From: Sphingobacteriaceae bacterium | Lineage (GTDB): Bacteria; Bacteroidota; Bacteroidia; Sphingobacteriales; Sphingobacteriaceae | Direction: 5' to 3' | Length of the DNA stretch: 64,000 bases | Assembly: GCA_014380615.1 (NCBI GenBank) | Contig: JACMJM010000057.1 | Coordinates: 1 to 64,000 of the forward strand | Shown here: in pieces, positions 25,767 to 34,348 of the stretch | Position numbering within the stretch: position 1 is the first letter of the stretch | How the letters are laid out: every line of letters begins with the position of its first letter | The notes under the pieces: model-generated | Database searches by the model: none | Seen by the model: only the letters and a program-made list of their open reading frames with translations | What the model was told of the DNA's origin: nothing | Made by a program: the position numbers and the translations under genes

Positions 25767-26774
25767 TTATTTCTTCCTTGCGATCACCTTCTGCACCGCC
25801 TGAATAATATTTTCACTATCCAAACCGTATTTTTTCATCAGGTCGGCAGGTTTGCCGCTTTCGCCGAAAGAGTCGTCTACAGCAATATATTCCTGCGGTA
25901 AAGGATCATTTTTAACCAGCACCTGGGCCACACTGTCGCCCAAACCACCCAGGCGGTTATGCTCTTCGCAAGTTACCACACATCGGGTTTTAGCCACCGA
26001 TTTTAGTATCGCTGCTTCATCCAGAGGCTTAATGGTGTGAATGTTAATAATCTCGGCATCAATGCCCATTTCCGCTAACTTCTCACCTGCAAGTATGGCT
26101 TCCCAAACCAAATGTCCGGTAGCAAAAATACTCACGTCTTTCCCCTCGTTAACCATCCAGGCTTTACCAATCTCAAACTTCTGGTCAGGATCAGTAAAAA
26201 TAGGCACCACCGGACGGCCGAAACGCAGGTAAACCGGCCCATGATAGTCGGCGATGGCGATGGTTGCCGCTTTAGTCTGGTTGTAATCACAAGGATTAAT
26301 AACGGTCATACCCGGAAGCATTTTCATTAAACCGATGTCCTCCAGAATCTGATGCGTTGCCCCGTCTTCACCCAGTGTTAAACCGGCGTGTGAAGCACAG
26401 ATCTTTACGTTTTTATCCGAATACGCAATGGATTGGCGAATCTGATCGTAAACACGGCCCGTAGAGAAGTTGGCGAACGTGCCTGTAAAAGGAATTTTGC
26501 CGCCGATGGTCATACCGGCTGCGATGCCCATCATGTTAGCCTCGGCGATACCAATCTGGAAAAAACGTTCCGGAAACTCTTTAATAAAAGCTTCCATTTT
26601 TAGTGAGCCCACTAAGTCGGCACATAAAGCCACCACGTTTTCATTCTTCTTACCGGCTTCCAGTAAACCGGCTCCGAAACCTGAACGGGTATCTTTCTTT
26701 TCTGTAAAAGGGTATTTTTTCATTATATATCTTACACTAACGGCCTCTTTAAGAAACCTTGTTTTTTGCGTCAT
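25767..26774 (-). CDS. Transketolase, C-terminal subunit
   Basis: This is the second half of a split transketolase (pyrimidine-binding plus C-terminal domains). It shows GFGAGLLEAGKKN, AEANMMGIAAGMTIGGKIPF (containing the catalytic Glu that activates ThDP), HAGLTLGEDGATHQ and CEEHNRLGGLGDSVAQVL. The open frame starts at 26774 inside a tandem repeat, but the true start is probably the methionine at 26723 (MKKYPFTEKK), giving 318 aa. It works with the N-terminal subunit (26871) in the pentose phosphate pathway. A gap of nearly 150 bp, mostly repeats, separates the two, although they still look like one operon. Confidence 0.92.
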   Translation of the reverse strand: MTQKTRFLKEAVSVRYIMKKYPFTEKKDTRSGFGAGLLEAGKKNENVVALCADLVGSLKMEAFIKEFPERFFQIGIAEANMMGIAAGMTIGGKIPFTGTFANFSTGRVYDQIRQSIAYSDKNVKICASHAGLTLGEDGATHQILEDIGLMKMLPGMTVINPCDYNQTKAATIAIADYHGPVYLRFGRPVVPIFTDPDQKFEIGKAWMVNEGKDVSIFATGHLVWEAILAGEKLAEMGIDAEIINIHTIKPLDEAAILKSVAKTRCVVTCEEHNRLGGLGDSVAQVLVKNDPLPQEYIAVDDSFGESGKPADLMKKYGLDSENIIQAVQKVIARKK

Positions 26775-26870
26775 CTATTCCCCTTTAGGGGATAGGGGTT
26801 TTTGCGTCATCTTTTCCCCTTCAGGGGATAGGGGTTTTTGCGTCATCTTTTCCCCTTCAGGGGATAGGGG
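26763..26870. repeat. Three tandem 36-bp repeats between the transketolase halves
   Basis: The unit occurs at 26763-26798, 26799-26834 and 26835-26870. The landmark GCGTCAT recurs exactly every 36 bp (26768, 26804, 26840). Each unit has a CCCC-TTCA-GGGG hairpin followed by ATAGGGG. The last unit ends at the base before the stop codon of the upstream gene. Units two and three are identical and the first differs at a few bases. Confidence 0.92.
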
Positions 26871-27716
26871 TTAATAATCTTCCATATCGCACTCTAGCTG
26901 ATCCAGTGCCAGCTGCAATTGCTCGTCGTTAGGAGCTACCCCGTGCCATTTGTGCGAACCCATCATAAAATCAACCCCATGTCCCATATTGGTTTGCATT
27001 AAGATCATAATTGGCTTGCCTTTGAAGGCTTTAGATTTAGCGAGCTCCAGTCCGCGGATCACATCCTCCAGGTCGTTTCCGTTCATTTCCATCACATCCC
27101 AGCCGAATGCTTCCCATTTAGCTTTCAGATTTCCCAGCGAAAGAACTTTCTCGGTGGGGCCGTCAATTTGCTGACCGTTGTAATCGATGGTGGAGATGAG
27201 GTTATCAACTTTGTTATGAGGAGCAAACATAGCCGCTTCCCAGATCTGGCCCTCCTGCAGCTCACCATCCCCGTGAAGGGTAAAAACGAGCGAAGAATCG
27301 CCCTTCAACTTTTTAGTTAAAGCGGCACCAATAGCAACCGACAGGCCCTGGCCCAAAGAACCAGAAGCGATACGTACACCGGGAAGGCCTTCGTGTGTGG
27401 TTGGATGTCCCTGTAGCCTGGAATTCAGTTTACGGAAAGTAGCCAGTTCACTTACATCGAAGTATCCTGAACGGGCCAGCACGCTGTAAAAAACAGGAGA
27501 GATATGTCCGTTGGATAAAAAGAAAAGGTCTTCGCCATCGCCGTCCATATTAAAATCAGTTTTATGATTCATAATATGGAAGTAAAGGGCAACCAGGTAA
27601 TCGGTGCATCCCAAAGAACCTCCGGGGTGGCCCGACTGGCATTGGTGTACCATTCGTACAATGTCGCGCCGTACTTGTTTAGCTATGCTATTTAATTTAT
27701 TCAGATCAGCATTCAT
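26871..27716 (-). CDS. Transketolase, N-terminal subunit
   Basis: This is the ThDP diphosphate-binding half of a split transketolase, 281 aa. It shows the substrate-site HPGGSLGCTDYLVALY, GHISPVFYSVLA, GSLGQGLSVAIGAAL and the ThDP motif GDGELQEGQIWEA...IDYNGQQ (GDG to N). It is followed by the C-terminal subunit gene. Split transketolases are common in Bacteroidetes and archaea. The start at 27716 gives a normal N-terminus (NKLNSIAKQVRRDIV). Confidence 0.93.
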   Translation of the reverse strand: MNADLNKLNSIAKQVRRDIVRMVHQCQSGHPGGSLGCTDYLVALYFHIMNHKTDFNMDGDGEDLFFLSNGHISPVFYSVLARSGYFDVSELATFRKLNSRLQGHPTTHEGLPGVRIASGSLGQGLSVAIGAALTKKLKGDSSLVFTLHGDGELQEGQIWEAAMFAPHNKVDNLISTIDYNGQQIDGPTEKVLSLGNLKAKWEAFGWDVMEMNGNDLEDVIRGLELAKSKAFKGKPIMILMQTNMGHGVDFMMGSHKWHGVAPNDEQLQLALDQLECDMEDY

Positions 27717-27732
27717 AATTGTATATAATCGG

Positions 27733-27740
27733 CAAAAGTA
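27733..27740 (-). promoter_or_regulatory. Putative -7 element for the transketolase operon
   Basis: On the minus strand TACTTTTG matches TAnnTTTG and lies 16 nt ahead of the ATG at 27716. A matching -33 element is not evident. Confidence 0.4.
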
Positions 27741-27898
27741 ATTATTAATGTTAAATGCTCGGGAGATAGAAATTTAATTTATTAACAATTAATGTTGATA
27801 AGTGCAACCTTATTTTCCCAGTGTTCGTAGAAGTGCTTGTTTTGCATCCTTGAAAATGCTTAACTAAACAGAAAAATAGTATTAACGCATCATTAAAA

Positions 27899-29974
27899 AT
27901 GAACCACATGGGAATATCTCTACCCAATCTATCTTACCGCCAATTTGGTAAACAGATAATCAGATTCTCTTTCGCTTTGGCGTTTGGATTAACACTCTCT
28001 CTGGCTGCATTAGCACAGAGCGGATCTGTTGGTATCGGAACAGCTGACCCGAAACCGCTGTCTATTCTGGATATTACATCCACAGAAAAAGGATTGTTAA
28101 TACCCCGACTCACGAAAGCAGAACGCGATGTGCTTACAGCTAAATTAACGCCCGAATATAACGGGATGCTGATTTATGTTACTGATGATGACGTGAAAGC
28201 TTTAAATGTTTGGAAAGATACCGATTGGCTTTTAATAGGTGCCTCTGGTTCGGGGACTTCTGCCGGTGATTTAATGATACCGAGCCTTACCATGGCTGAT
28301 AGAGACGCTCTTTTAGAACCAGGTGCTGCAAATCCCGACGCTATAGGTACAATTATATATTGCACTGATGATGAAAATTTGTATATCTGGAAGGGAGATG
28401 ATTGGAGTACGGTAGGGAATTCGGGTGGCGGAGGCGGCGGAGCAAGCTCAAAAATACTATACCTTTCAATGGATGAGAGAGACGAGTTGCTAGAACCGGA
28501 TGTAGCTAATTATGATGAAGTAGGAACAATAATCTATTGTACCGACGATCAGAACCTGTATATCTGGAAAGGTGAGAACTGGGATTTGGTAGTAAAATCC
28601 GACGGTGGCTCGGGAGGTAGCGATGAAGAGCCAATTTTGCCTAATTATACCATAGAAGAGCGGGATGAATACCTGCCTCCGGGAGTAGCTAGTTTTGATG
28701 AGATAGGAAAGATTATTTATTGTACTGATGATGAAAAAATTTATATATGGAATGGTAACGACTGGGATGTAGTTGGGGGCGGTAGTCCGGGTCCCAATGG
28801 TTTAAGCGTGGCTTCTGCTGCGGTGAATGGTGCCGGTCAATTAGAATTAACTCTTAGCGACGGTGTTACAGTTATTACTGCGGCCGGGACAGTAAAGGGA
28901 GATAAAGGAGATACTGGTGTGACCTGGTTTAGCGGAACTGCAAATCTTACTACAAGCCCCGCATCCGCTCCGTTGGGAACCAGAGAAGGTGATTTATATC
29001 TAAATACTTCAACCGGAGAAGTGTATAAAAAGACACTGGCTAGTTGGGGTGTTATTGCTAATTTAACTACAGGAATAGCCGGTCCTCAGGGAGCTCAGGG
29101 GCCTACAGGTCCTGCCGGTCCACAAGGTTCAACCGGAGCAACCGGCCCAGCTGGGCCGGTTGGTCCTGCTGGTCCACAAGGTGCTACAGGTGCAATTGGC
29201 CCACAAGGTGCTACAGGTGCAATTGGCCCACAAGGTGCTACAGGTGCAATTGGCCCACAAGGCCCGGCTGGTGCAATCGGTCCACAAGGTACTGCTGGTG
29301 CCGTTGGTGCCCAAGGTCCGGCAGGTGCGATTGGTCCCGCTGGAGCTACAGGCGCAACTGGCCCACAAGGTGCTGCGGGTGCAGCCGGTGCTCAGGGCCC
29401 CACTGGTGCTGCGGGTGCTATTGGCCCGCAAGGTCCTACTGGTCCGCAAGGCCCAGCCGGAGCCGACGGTTCCTTAAACGCATGGGCTTTGGCCGGAACT
29501 AGTAACCCCCCTGTCGGCTCGTTTATAGGAACAATTACTTCCAATGATTTGCTTATAAAAACAGATAATGCGACGAGAATTACCGTTAAGGGAGTTAGCG
29601 GAAATGTTGGAATTGGAGTAAATGATCCGGAGGCTGCATTGCATGTTGACAATATTAATATCGGGCCTGTTAAATCAAACATATCTCAGGTAATTAGGAG
29701 TGAAAGTGTGTCGGTTTCAACTGCGACCCCTGCCACTATTAATACCACCGCTCCAGCTGCTGGTAGAATTAATCTAATTGTAGTAGGAGCGTCAACCACT
29801 GGTGCTGTAATAGTGTCGCCGGTTTCTGCGCTTCCTTCAGGATTGATTATATCTTATGCTAAGGTTTCAGCAACTAACACTATTGAAATTGGCCTATACA
29901 ATCTAACTGGTTCAAATTATGCGGTGCCTACAGGTGCTGCCGGATTGAAATTTAATATCACAGTTGTTCAATAG
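27899..29974 (+). CDS. Secreted collagen-like repeat protein
   Basis: The 691-aa protein has a long N-terminal signal (cleavage probably after LSLAALA, residue 39). [17 protein letters not shown] motif follows, the start of tail-fibre-head-like domains in Bacteroidetes. Four degenerate modules then run to about residue 300, each with an (x)ERD-like turn, an IIYCTDD-like strand and an IWKGDDW-like strand. GDKGDTG precedes the collagen-like region proper: about 43 Gly-X-Y triplets at residues 395-524, mostly GPQ, GAT, GAI and GPA. The C-terminal domain repeats [15 protein letters not shown] and ends in strands, without a recognisable T9SS sorting domain. It is first in a four-gene cassette; the next gene starts 5 bp later. 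Confidence 0.85.
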   Translation: MNHMGISLPNLSYRQFGKQIIRFSFALAFGLTLSLAALAQSGSVGIGTADPKPLSILDITSTEKGLLIPRLTKAERDVLTAKLTPEYNGMLIYVTDDDVKALNVWKDTDWLLIGASGSGTSAGDLMIPSLTMADRDALLEPGAANPDAIGTIIYCTDDENLYIWKGDDWSTVGNSGGGGGGASSKILYLSMDERDELLEPDVANYDEVGTIIYCTDDQNLYIWKGENWDLVVKSDGGSGGSDEEPILPNYTIEERDEYLPPGVASFDEIGKIIYCTDDEKIYIWNGNDWDVVGGGSPGPNGLSVASAAVNGAGQLELTLSDGVTVITAAGTVKGDKGDTGVTWFSGTANLTTSPASAPLGTREGDLYLNTSTGEVYKKTLASWGVIANLTTGIAGPQGAQGPTGPAGPQGSTGATGPAGPVGPAGPQGATGAIGPQGATGAIGPQGATGAIGPQGPAGAIGPQGTAGAVGAQGPAGAIGPAGATGATGPQGAAGAAGAQGPTGAAGAIGPQGPTGPQGPAGADGSLNAWALAGTSNPPVGSFIGTITSNDLLIKTDNATRITVKGVSGNVGIGVNDPEAALHVDNINIGPVKSNISQVIRSESVSVSTATPATINTTAPAAGRINLIVVGASTTGAVIVSPVSALPSGLIISYAKVSATNTIEIGLYNLTGSNYAVPTGAAGLKFNITVVQ
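29171..29278 (+). repeat. 27-bp tandem repeat in the collagen region
   Basis: Four units start at 29171, 29198, 29225 and 29252. Each encodes a nine-residue GPQGATGAI-like block. The second and third are identical, the first differs by one base, and the fourth is diverged. The repeat stays in frame. Confidence 0.9.
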
Positions 29975-29979
29975 ATCGT

Positions 29980-31221
29980 ATGAAACTCTCGGTAATATCG
30001 ATTCTAGTTTTTGCCAGCATTAGCGGCTATGCCCAATCATTGGTAAACGATGGTGGCGGCATATTCCTTGGCGAAAAAAGCCTCCTCTATGTATCTGGCG
30101 ATTTTGTAAATAAGAAAGGCTCCGTTTTAAACAACGGTAACCTTGAGATTAAAGGAAATTTCAAAAATGAAGATCTTTCGTCTATTGTTTTTGAGAGCCC
30201 CTCAACATCCAAAGGTGTGGTTTCGCTATCGGGTGCCGAGCAGACGATCAGTAGCCCCGGAGTTATAGTCTTTCCAAGTCTATCCCTTTCGGGAAGCGGT
30301 GATAAAACTCTTGAGAGGAATATAGAGATAGAGGGCGTATTGTCATTAGGCGATAAACACCTTAAGGTCGAGTCTTTTTCGGTTTATCTCAAAAATCCAA
30401 ATGCGGAAGCACTTAAAAGAGGCGATGAGGGGAGTACTTCGGGTAGCGGTTTTATAAGCACAACAGGCGGCGGAACTTTATTAAGGAAAACCACCAGTGA
30501 TGAGATTTATCTCTTCCCGCTGGGAAGTTTAACAGGAGCAAGCATACTGTACAGGCCAATTTCTATACAACCTTCCAATTCCTTAGAGAATACATTTTCA
30601 GCTTCGCTAATTAATAGCGATCCTTCTGCCCAGGGCTATGATATAAAAAAGAAGAGATATGACGTGAAAACCGTTTCTGATAAGTATTACTATATACTTG
30701 GACAAAAGCAAGGTACTTCAAAATTTGATATTACTTTTACACAAAATTCGGCAACGGACAACAACTATACTCAGCTTGTAAGCTGGGGAACTTATTTGCA
30801 GTGGGAAAAAGCAGCTCCTTCAAGTGTTGCGCCAATGACTCCAGAAGATGATTTAAACGGAGGAACTTTAAATACAAGTATAAAATTCAGCTCCATTGAC
30901 CCTTTTCAAAGCACAGCTTTTACATTTAGTTCTGAAATGGGGGGCGTAAATCCATTTACCTTCTTTAACGCTTTTTCGCCCGACGGAGATAATAAAAATG
31001 ATACCTGGAAAATTAACAATATAGAGCTATATCCCGATAATAAACTCTCTATCTATAACCGTTGGGGAGATGAGGTTTTCAACGCAAAATCTTATACTAA
31101 CAATAAAGCCTGGGATGGCGGTAATTTACAACCCGGCACGTATTACTATGTTTTAACAGCAATAATCGAAAATCAGCCCCGTGTTTTTAAGGGGTTTATT
31201 ACGATGATAAAAAAGAATTAA
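29980..31221 (+). CDS. Secreted protein with C-terminal CHU_C (T9SS type B) sorting domain
   Basis: The 413-aa protein has a signal peptide (MKLSVISILVFASISGYAQ). A beta-rich N-terminal part follows with filamentous-adhesin-like short strands (GGGIFLGEKSLLYVSGDF, NNGNLEIKGNFKN). The CHU_C domain covers about residues 320-413 and shows FNAFSPDGDNKNDTWKI, LSIYNRWGDEVF, WDGGNLQPGTYYYVLTA and a final KGFITMIKK. This domain directs export by the T9SS and often needs a PorP/SprF partner, which is encoded next. It lies 5 bp after the collagen-like gene and 1 bp before porP/sprF, so co-transcription is very likely. Confidence 0.9.
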   Translation: MKLSVISILVFASISGYAQSLVNDGGGIFLGEKSLLYVSGDFVNKKGSVLNNGNLEIKGNFKNEDLSSIVFESPSTSKGVVSLSGAEQTISSPGVIVFPSLSLSGSGDKTLERNIEIEGVLSLGDKHLKVESFSVYLKNPNAEALKRGDEGSTSGSGFISTTGGGTLLRKTTSDEIYLFPLGSLTGASILYRPISIQPSNSLENTFSASLINSDPSAQGYDIKKKRYDVKTVSDKYYYILGQKQGTSKFDITFTQNSATDNNYTQLVSWGTYLQWEKAAPSSVAPMTPEDDLNGGTLNTSIKFSSIDPFQSTAFTFSSEMGGVNPFTFFNAFSPDGDNKNDTWKINNIELYPDNKLSIYNRWGDEVFNAKSYTNNKAWDGGNLQPGTYYYVLTAIIENQPRVFKGFITMIKKN

Positions 31222-31222
31222 T

Positions 31223-32194
31223 ATGAAATCAACTCTAACGCTCATCTTTCTATTAATACTATTTAAATCCGCATCTTCTCAGCAGGATCCGCAATACAGC
31301 CAGTATATGTTTAATTCTTTGGTAATAAATCCTGCGTATGCCGGTTACCGTGAAACTAACAATATGAGCTTGCTGCACCGCGATCAATGGACAGGATTTG
31401 ACGGGGCGCCTAAAACTCAGACCCTAATTGCCGACGGTGCTTTTGGCGCCGATAAAAAAATCGGGTTAGGGATTTCAATTATCAGTGATAAAGCAGGTTT
31501 AAATACTAAAAACTCGGCACATGCCAATTATGCCTATCGCCTGCCGGTAGGGGAGGATGCAAGGCTTGCCTTCGGGATCTCATTTGGTTTAGGGCAGTTT
31601 TCATTAAATTCTCCGAATGCTAATATACAGGAGGAGGATGATCCAAACTTCGGGAATAAGCAAACATACTTTGTTCCCGACGCAAGGTTCGGAATACATT
31701 ATAGTGACGCGAAATTTTATGCGGGTTTATCAGCTACCAATCTTATATCCAATTCTATCGATTATCAGCAGGTAGGTAAAAATACAATAGCAAGGCAGGG
31801 AAGACATTATTTTTTAACCGCGGGATATTTATTTGATCTTAATCCCAGCTTCAAGTTAAAGCCATCTATACTGTTGCGGGAGGATACTAAAGGGCCTACT
31901 AGTCTGGATGTTAACTCCTTTGTGTTGGTTAAAGAGACTGTCTGGATCGGAGCTTCGTATCGTACCGGTGTTAACTTGTGGAAAAAAACAAGTTGGAATA
32001 GTGGCGCTTTTAGTCAAAATTCGTTGGTAGGTGTAGTAGAAACATTTTTTCTTAAAAATCTTCGCGTAGGATATTCTTATGATTACTCTCTTGCAGATCT
32101 GGGGAGTTATACAAACGGAACTCATGAAATATCTTTAGGCGTAGTGCTAAATCCGGCTAAGAAAAGTGCGCTTCTAACACCACGCTACTTTTAA
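31223..32194 (+). CDS. PorP/SprF-family type IX secretion outer-membrane protein
   Basis: The 323-aa beta-barrel protein has a signal peptide ending in SSQQ, then the family hallmark QDPQYSQYMFNSLVINPAYAGYR (residues about 21-43) and HRDQWTGFDGAPKTQ. Alternating strands follow to a C-terminal barrel (EISLGVVLNPAKK). PorP/SprF proteins help carry CHU_C-type cargo such as SprB to the cell surface. Its position between the CHU_C protein and the OmpA-type protein supports a dedicated export role. Many Bacteroidetes have several paralogues, so I do not assign it to PorP or SprF itself. Confidence 0.9.
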   Translation: MKSTLTLIFLLILFKSASSQQDPQYSQYMFNSLVINPAYAGYRETNNMSLLHRDQWTGFDGAPKTQTLIADGAFGADKKIGLGISIISDKAGLNTKNSAHANYAYRLPVGEDARLAFGISFGLGQFSLNSPNANIQEEDDPNFGNKQTYFVPDARFGIHYSDAKFYAGLSATNLISNSIDYQQVGKNTIARQGRHYFLTAGYLFDLNPSFKLKPSILLREDTKGPTSLDVNSFVLVKETVWIGASYRTGVNLWKKTSWNSGAFSQNSLVGVVETFFLKNLRVGYSYDYSLADLGSYTNGTHEISLGVVLNPAKKSALLTPRYF

Positions 32195-32209
32195 TCCTGC
32201 GCTCCGAAA

Positions 32210-34213
32210 ATGAAATACAGAAAGATTTTACTTGCATCTTTAATTTGTTCGATTCTTTATTTCTCTCCAAGGAATATATTTTCGGATAATATCAAACAGG
32301 CTAATAAGTTTTATGAAACGTACGATTACAAGCTCGCGCTTGATATCTATCAAAAAATAATGCAGAAAAAGCCCAGCCTGGAGGTAGCCCAAAAAATCGC
32401 TAATTGTTACAGGTTTATTAACGACAGTAAAGGGGCAGAGGTAGCATACGCCAAAGTACTCACATTTCCGGGTGCCGACGCCATTAATTATAAGTACTAT
32501 GCCGACGCCCTTAAACAAAACGGAAAATTTGAGGAAGCGAAACAAAGTTATACCCTTTACGGTCAAAAACTTCCTTCGAAACTAGAAGAAGCTACCCGTT
32601 TGGCTAATACTACCGAAGTGGGCAGAATGTGGGCCGAAAATCCCGATCCGAATGTACGCATCGAAAATGTCAAGACATTAAATAGTGAAAATTCGGAGTT
32701 TTCTCCCGTGAAATATAAAAACGATATCGTTTTTACTTCCGACAGATGGTTCGTTCAAAGTTCGGACGATAAGAAAAAAGCCCCTGTATATGGCTGGACA
32801 GGCAATCCTTATTTAAAGATGTACCACGCCACTAAACAAGGCGAATCGTTTAAAGTAGCGTTAATGCCGACTTTAAATCAGGAATATCATACAGGGCCCG
32901 CAGCTTTTACCGCTACCGGCGATACGGTTTATTTTACGCTTACAGAAACACCTAAGGGAAAAAAGAAAAAAGCACCTTTTTTAACTAAGAAAATTTATAG
33001 TTCATCCGTTGCTGGCAGCACATGGTCGTCGCCAAAACCAATCGCTTTAAATAGTGACGGGTATTCCATCCAGCACCCTGCTTTATCTCCAAACGGGGCG
33101 ATACTCTATTTCGCATCCGATATGCCGGGAGGTTTGGGCGGAATGGATATTTACGCGTCGCAAAGACAGTCTGACGGTTCATGGGGCAGCCCGGTAAATT
33201 GCGGGTCGAACGTTAACACTACAGAAGACGATGTTTTCCCTGTTGTCCGTCAGGACGGAAGATTATATTTTTCATCAAAAGGACATGTGGGAATGGGCGG
33301 ACTTGATATTTTTACTTCGAAAGGAGCATACAACGAGTTCGAGCTGGCCGAAAATTTGAAGGCCCCTGTCAATTCTTCTAACGATGATTTCGGGATAAAT
33401 TTTACTGATGATTTAAACGGTTATTTATCGTCAAACCGTGCCGGCGGCCTTGGTTTAGATGATATTTATTCTTTCAAAATTGTGCCGCAGCAAAAACAGG
33501 GGCCTAACGCATCAAACGCTGCGTTGTTTTTCGCGGTCGATGGTGAAGTTTCAGACAAATCTACCGGGACGGTTTTAAGCAATGTGGAAGTTATTCTCTT
33601 AAATAAAAGTACTAATCAGCAGCAAAGCACCTTTTCCGATGTTCAGGGTAAATTCCATTTCGATCTTGCGCCAGAAACTGAATATGTAATTACCGGCAAT
33701 CAGGCTCAATATTATTCAAAACAGGAAGGAAGTATTACTACCATCGGGTTGAAAGAATCTACGGTGTTTAATGTAAAATTTGAGCTGGAACGGTCAAAGG
33801 ATACTTACATGGTTAAACTTCAGAATATTTATTACAACTTCGATAAATGGAGCATTCGCCCTGATGCGGCGGTTGAGTTGAATAAAGTAGCTTCGTTTAT
33901 GAGCAATATGCCGAATATTACCGTTGAGTTGCGTTCGCACACCGATTCGAGAGGTAAAGAAGTTTACAATAAATGGCTTTCACAAAAAAGAGCGCAATCT
34001 GCCGTTAATTATCTGGTTAAACAAGGCGTTGCTACGGCAAGGCTAACAGCCGTAGGTTTGGGAGAAACTGAGTTGCTTAATCGCTGCAGTAATGGTGTTA
34101 AATGTTCTCTTAAAGATCATCAGATGAACAGGCGGACGGAGTTTAAAGTAGTTAAGGTTAACCCTGTTGCCAGTATCACAACCTCATCCTCACCTTTAAG
34201 AAAGAAACAATAG
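32210..34213 (+). CDS. TPR/PD40/OmpA-domain outer-membrane protein (PorE-like)
   Basis: The 667-aa protein combines an N-terminal signal, TPR-like helices (about 25-125, LALDIYQKIMQKKPSLEVAQKIANCY) and WD40-like PD40 repeats (about 155-420, SPNGAILYFASDMPGGLGGMDIY and DGRLYFSSKGHVGMGGLDIF). A CarboxypepD_reg-like strand domain (about 440-530) follows, then an OmpA peptidoglycan-binding domain (about 540-650, NFDKWSIRPDAAVELNKV ... LRSHTDSRGKEVYNKWLSQKRA). The domain order matches PorE-type T9SS peptidoglycan anchors. It lies 15 bp after porP/sprF. The stop codon sits at the very edge of a MITE-like repeat. Confidence 0.88.
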   Translation: MKYRKILLASLICSILYFSPRNIFSDNIKQANKFYETYDYKLALDIYQKIMQKKPSLEVAQKIANCYRFINDSKGAEVAYAKVLTFPGADAINYKYYADALKQNGKFEEAKQSYTLYGQKLPSKLEEATRLANTTEVGRMWAENPDPNVRIENVKTLNSENSEFSPVKYKNDIVFTSDRWFVQSSDDKKKAPVYGWTGNPYLKMYHATKQGESFKVALMPTLNQEYHTGPAAFTATGDTVYFTLTETPKGKKKKAPFLTKKIYSSSVAGSTWSSPKPIALNSDGYSIQHPALSPNGAILYFASDMPGGLGGMDIYASQRQSDGSWGSPVNCGSNVNTTEDDVFPVVRQDGRLYFSSKGHVGMGGLDIFTSKGAYNEFELAENLKAPVNSSNDDFGINFTDDLNGYLSSNRAGGLGLDDIYSFKIVPQQKQGPNASNAALFFAVDGEVSDKSTGTVLSNVEVILLNKSTNQQQSTFSDVQGKFHFDLAPETEYVITGNQAQYYSKQEGSITTIGLKESTVFNVKFELERSKDTYMVKLQNIYYNFDKWSIRPDAAVELNKVASFMSNMPNITVELRSHTDSRGKEVYNKWLSQKRAQSAVNYLVKQGVATARLTAVGLGETELLNRCSNGVKCSLKDHQMNRRTEFKVVKVNPVASITTSSSPLRKKQ

Positions 34214-34339
34214 GCTGTCTCAAAAGTCGCTGTGGTCATCTTGAGCCTGTCGAAAGATTGTTGCTACGAAGTCAAAAGGCTTCGACAAGCTCAGCCTGAC
34301 GCCATGAATCTAAATGTTGACGACTTTTGAGACATCCTC
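34213..34339. mobile_element. MITE-like element with 17-bp inverted ends
   Basis: The left end GGCTGTCTCAAAAGTCG (34213-34229) and the right end CGACTTTTGAGACATCC (34321-34337) are inverted copies with one mismatch, enclosing about 90 bp with no coding potential. The right end extended to GAGG at 34339 matches the IS1182-type end at 137 (GAGGCTGTCTCAAAAG) at nearly every base. The interior holds half-sites of the genome's TCGAAG/CTTCGA palindromes. It fills the gap between the convergent ompA-type gene and bcp and probably also blocks read-through. Confidence 0.8.
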
Positions 34340-34348
34340 TTATAAATT

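Noticed and set aside
26763-26870. CRISPR-like array with 36-bp units
   Set aside because: The unit length resembles a CRISPR repeat, but there are no spacers between units and no cas genes; it is a simple tandem repeat.
29129-29477. Alternative frames across the collagen region in both strands
   Set aside because: The Gly-X-Y bias leaves the other frames open; their Cys/Thr/Ser- or Val/Leu-rich products are artefacts of the repeat.
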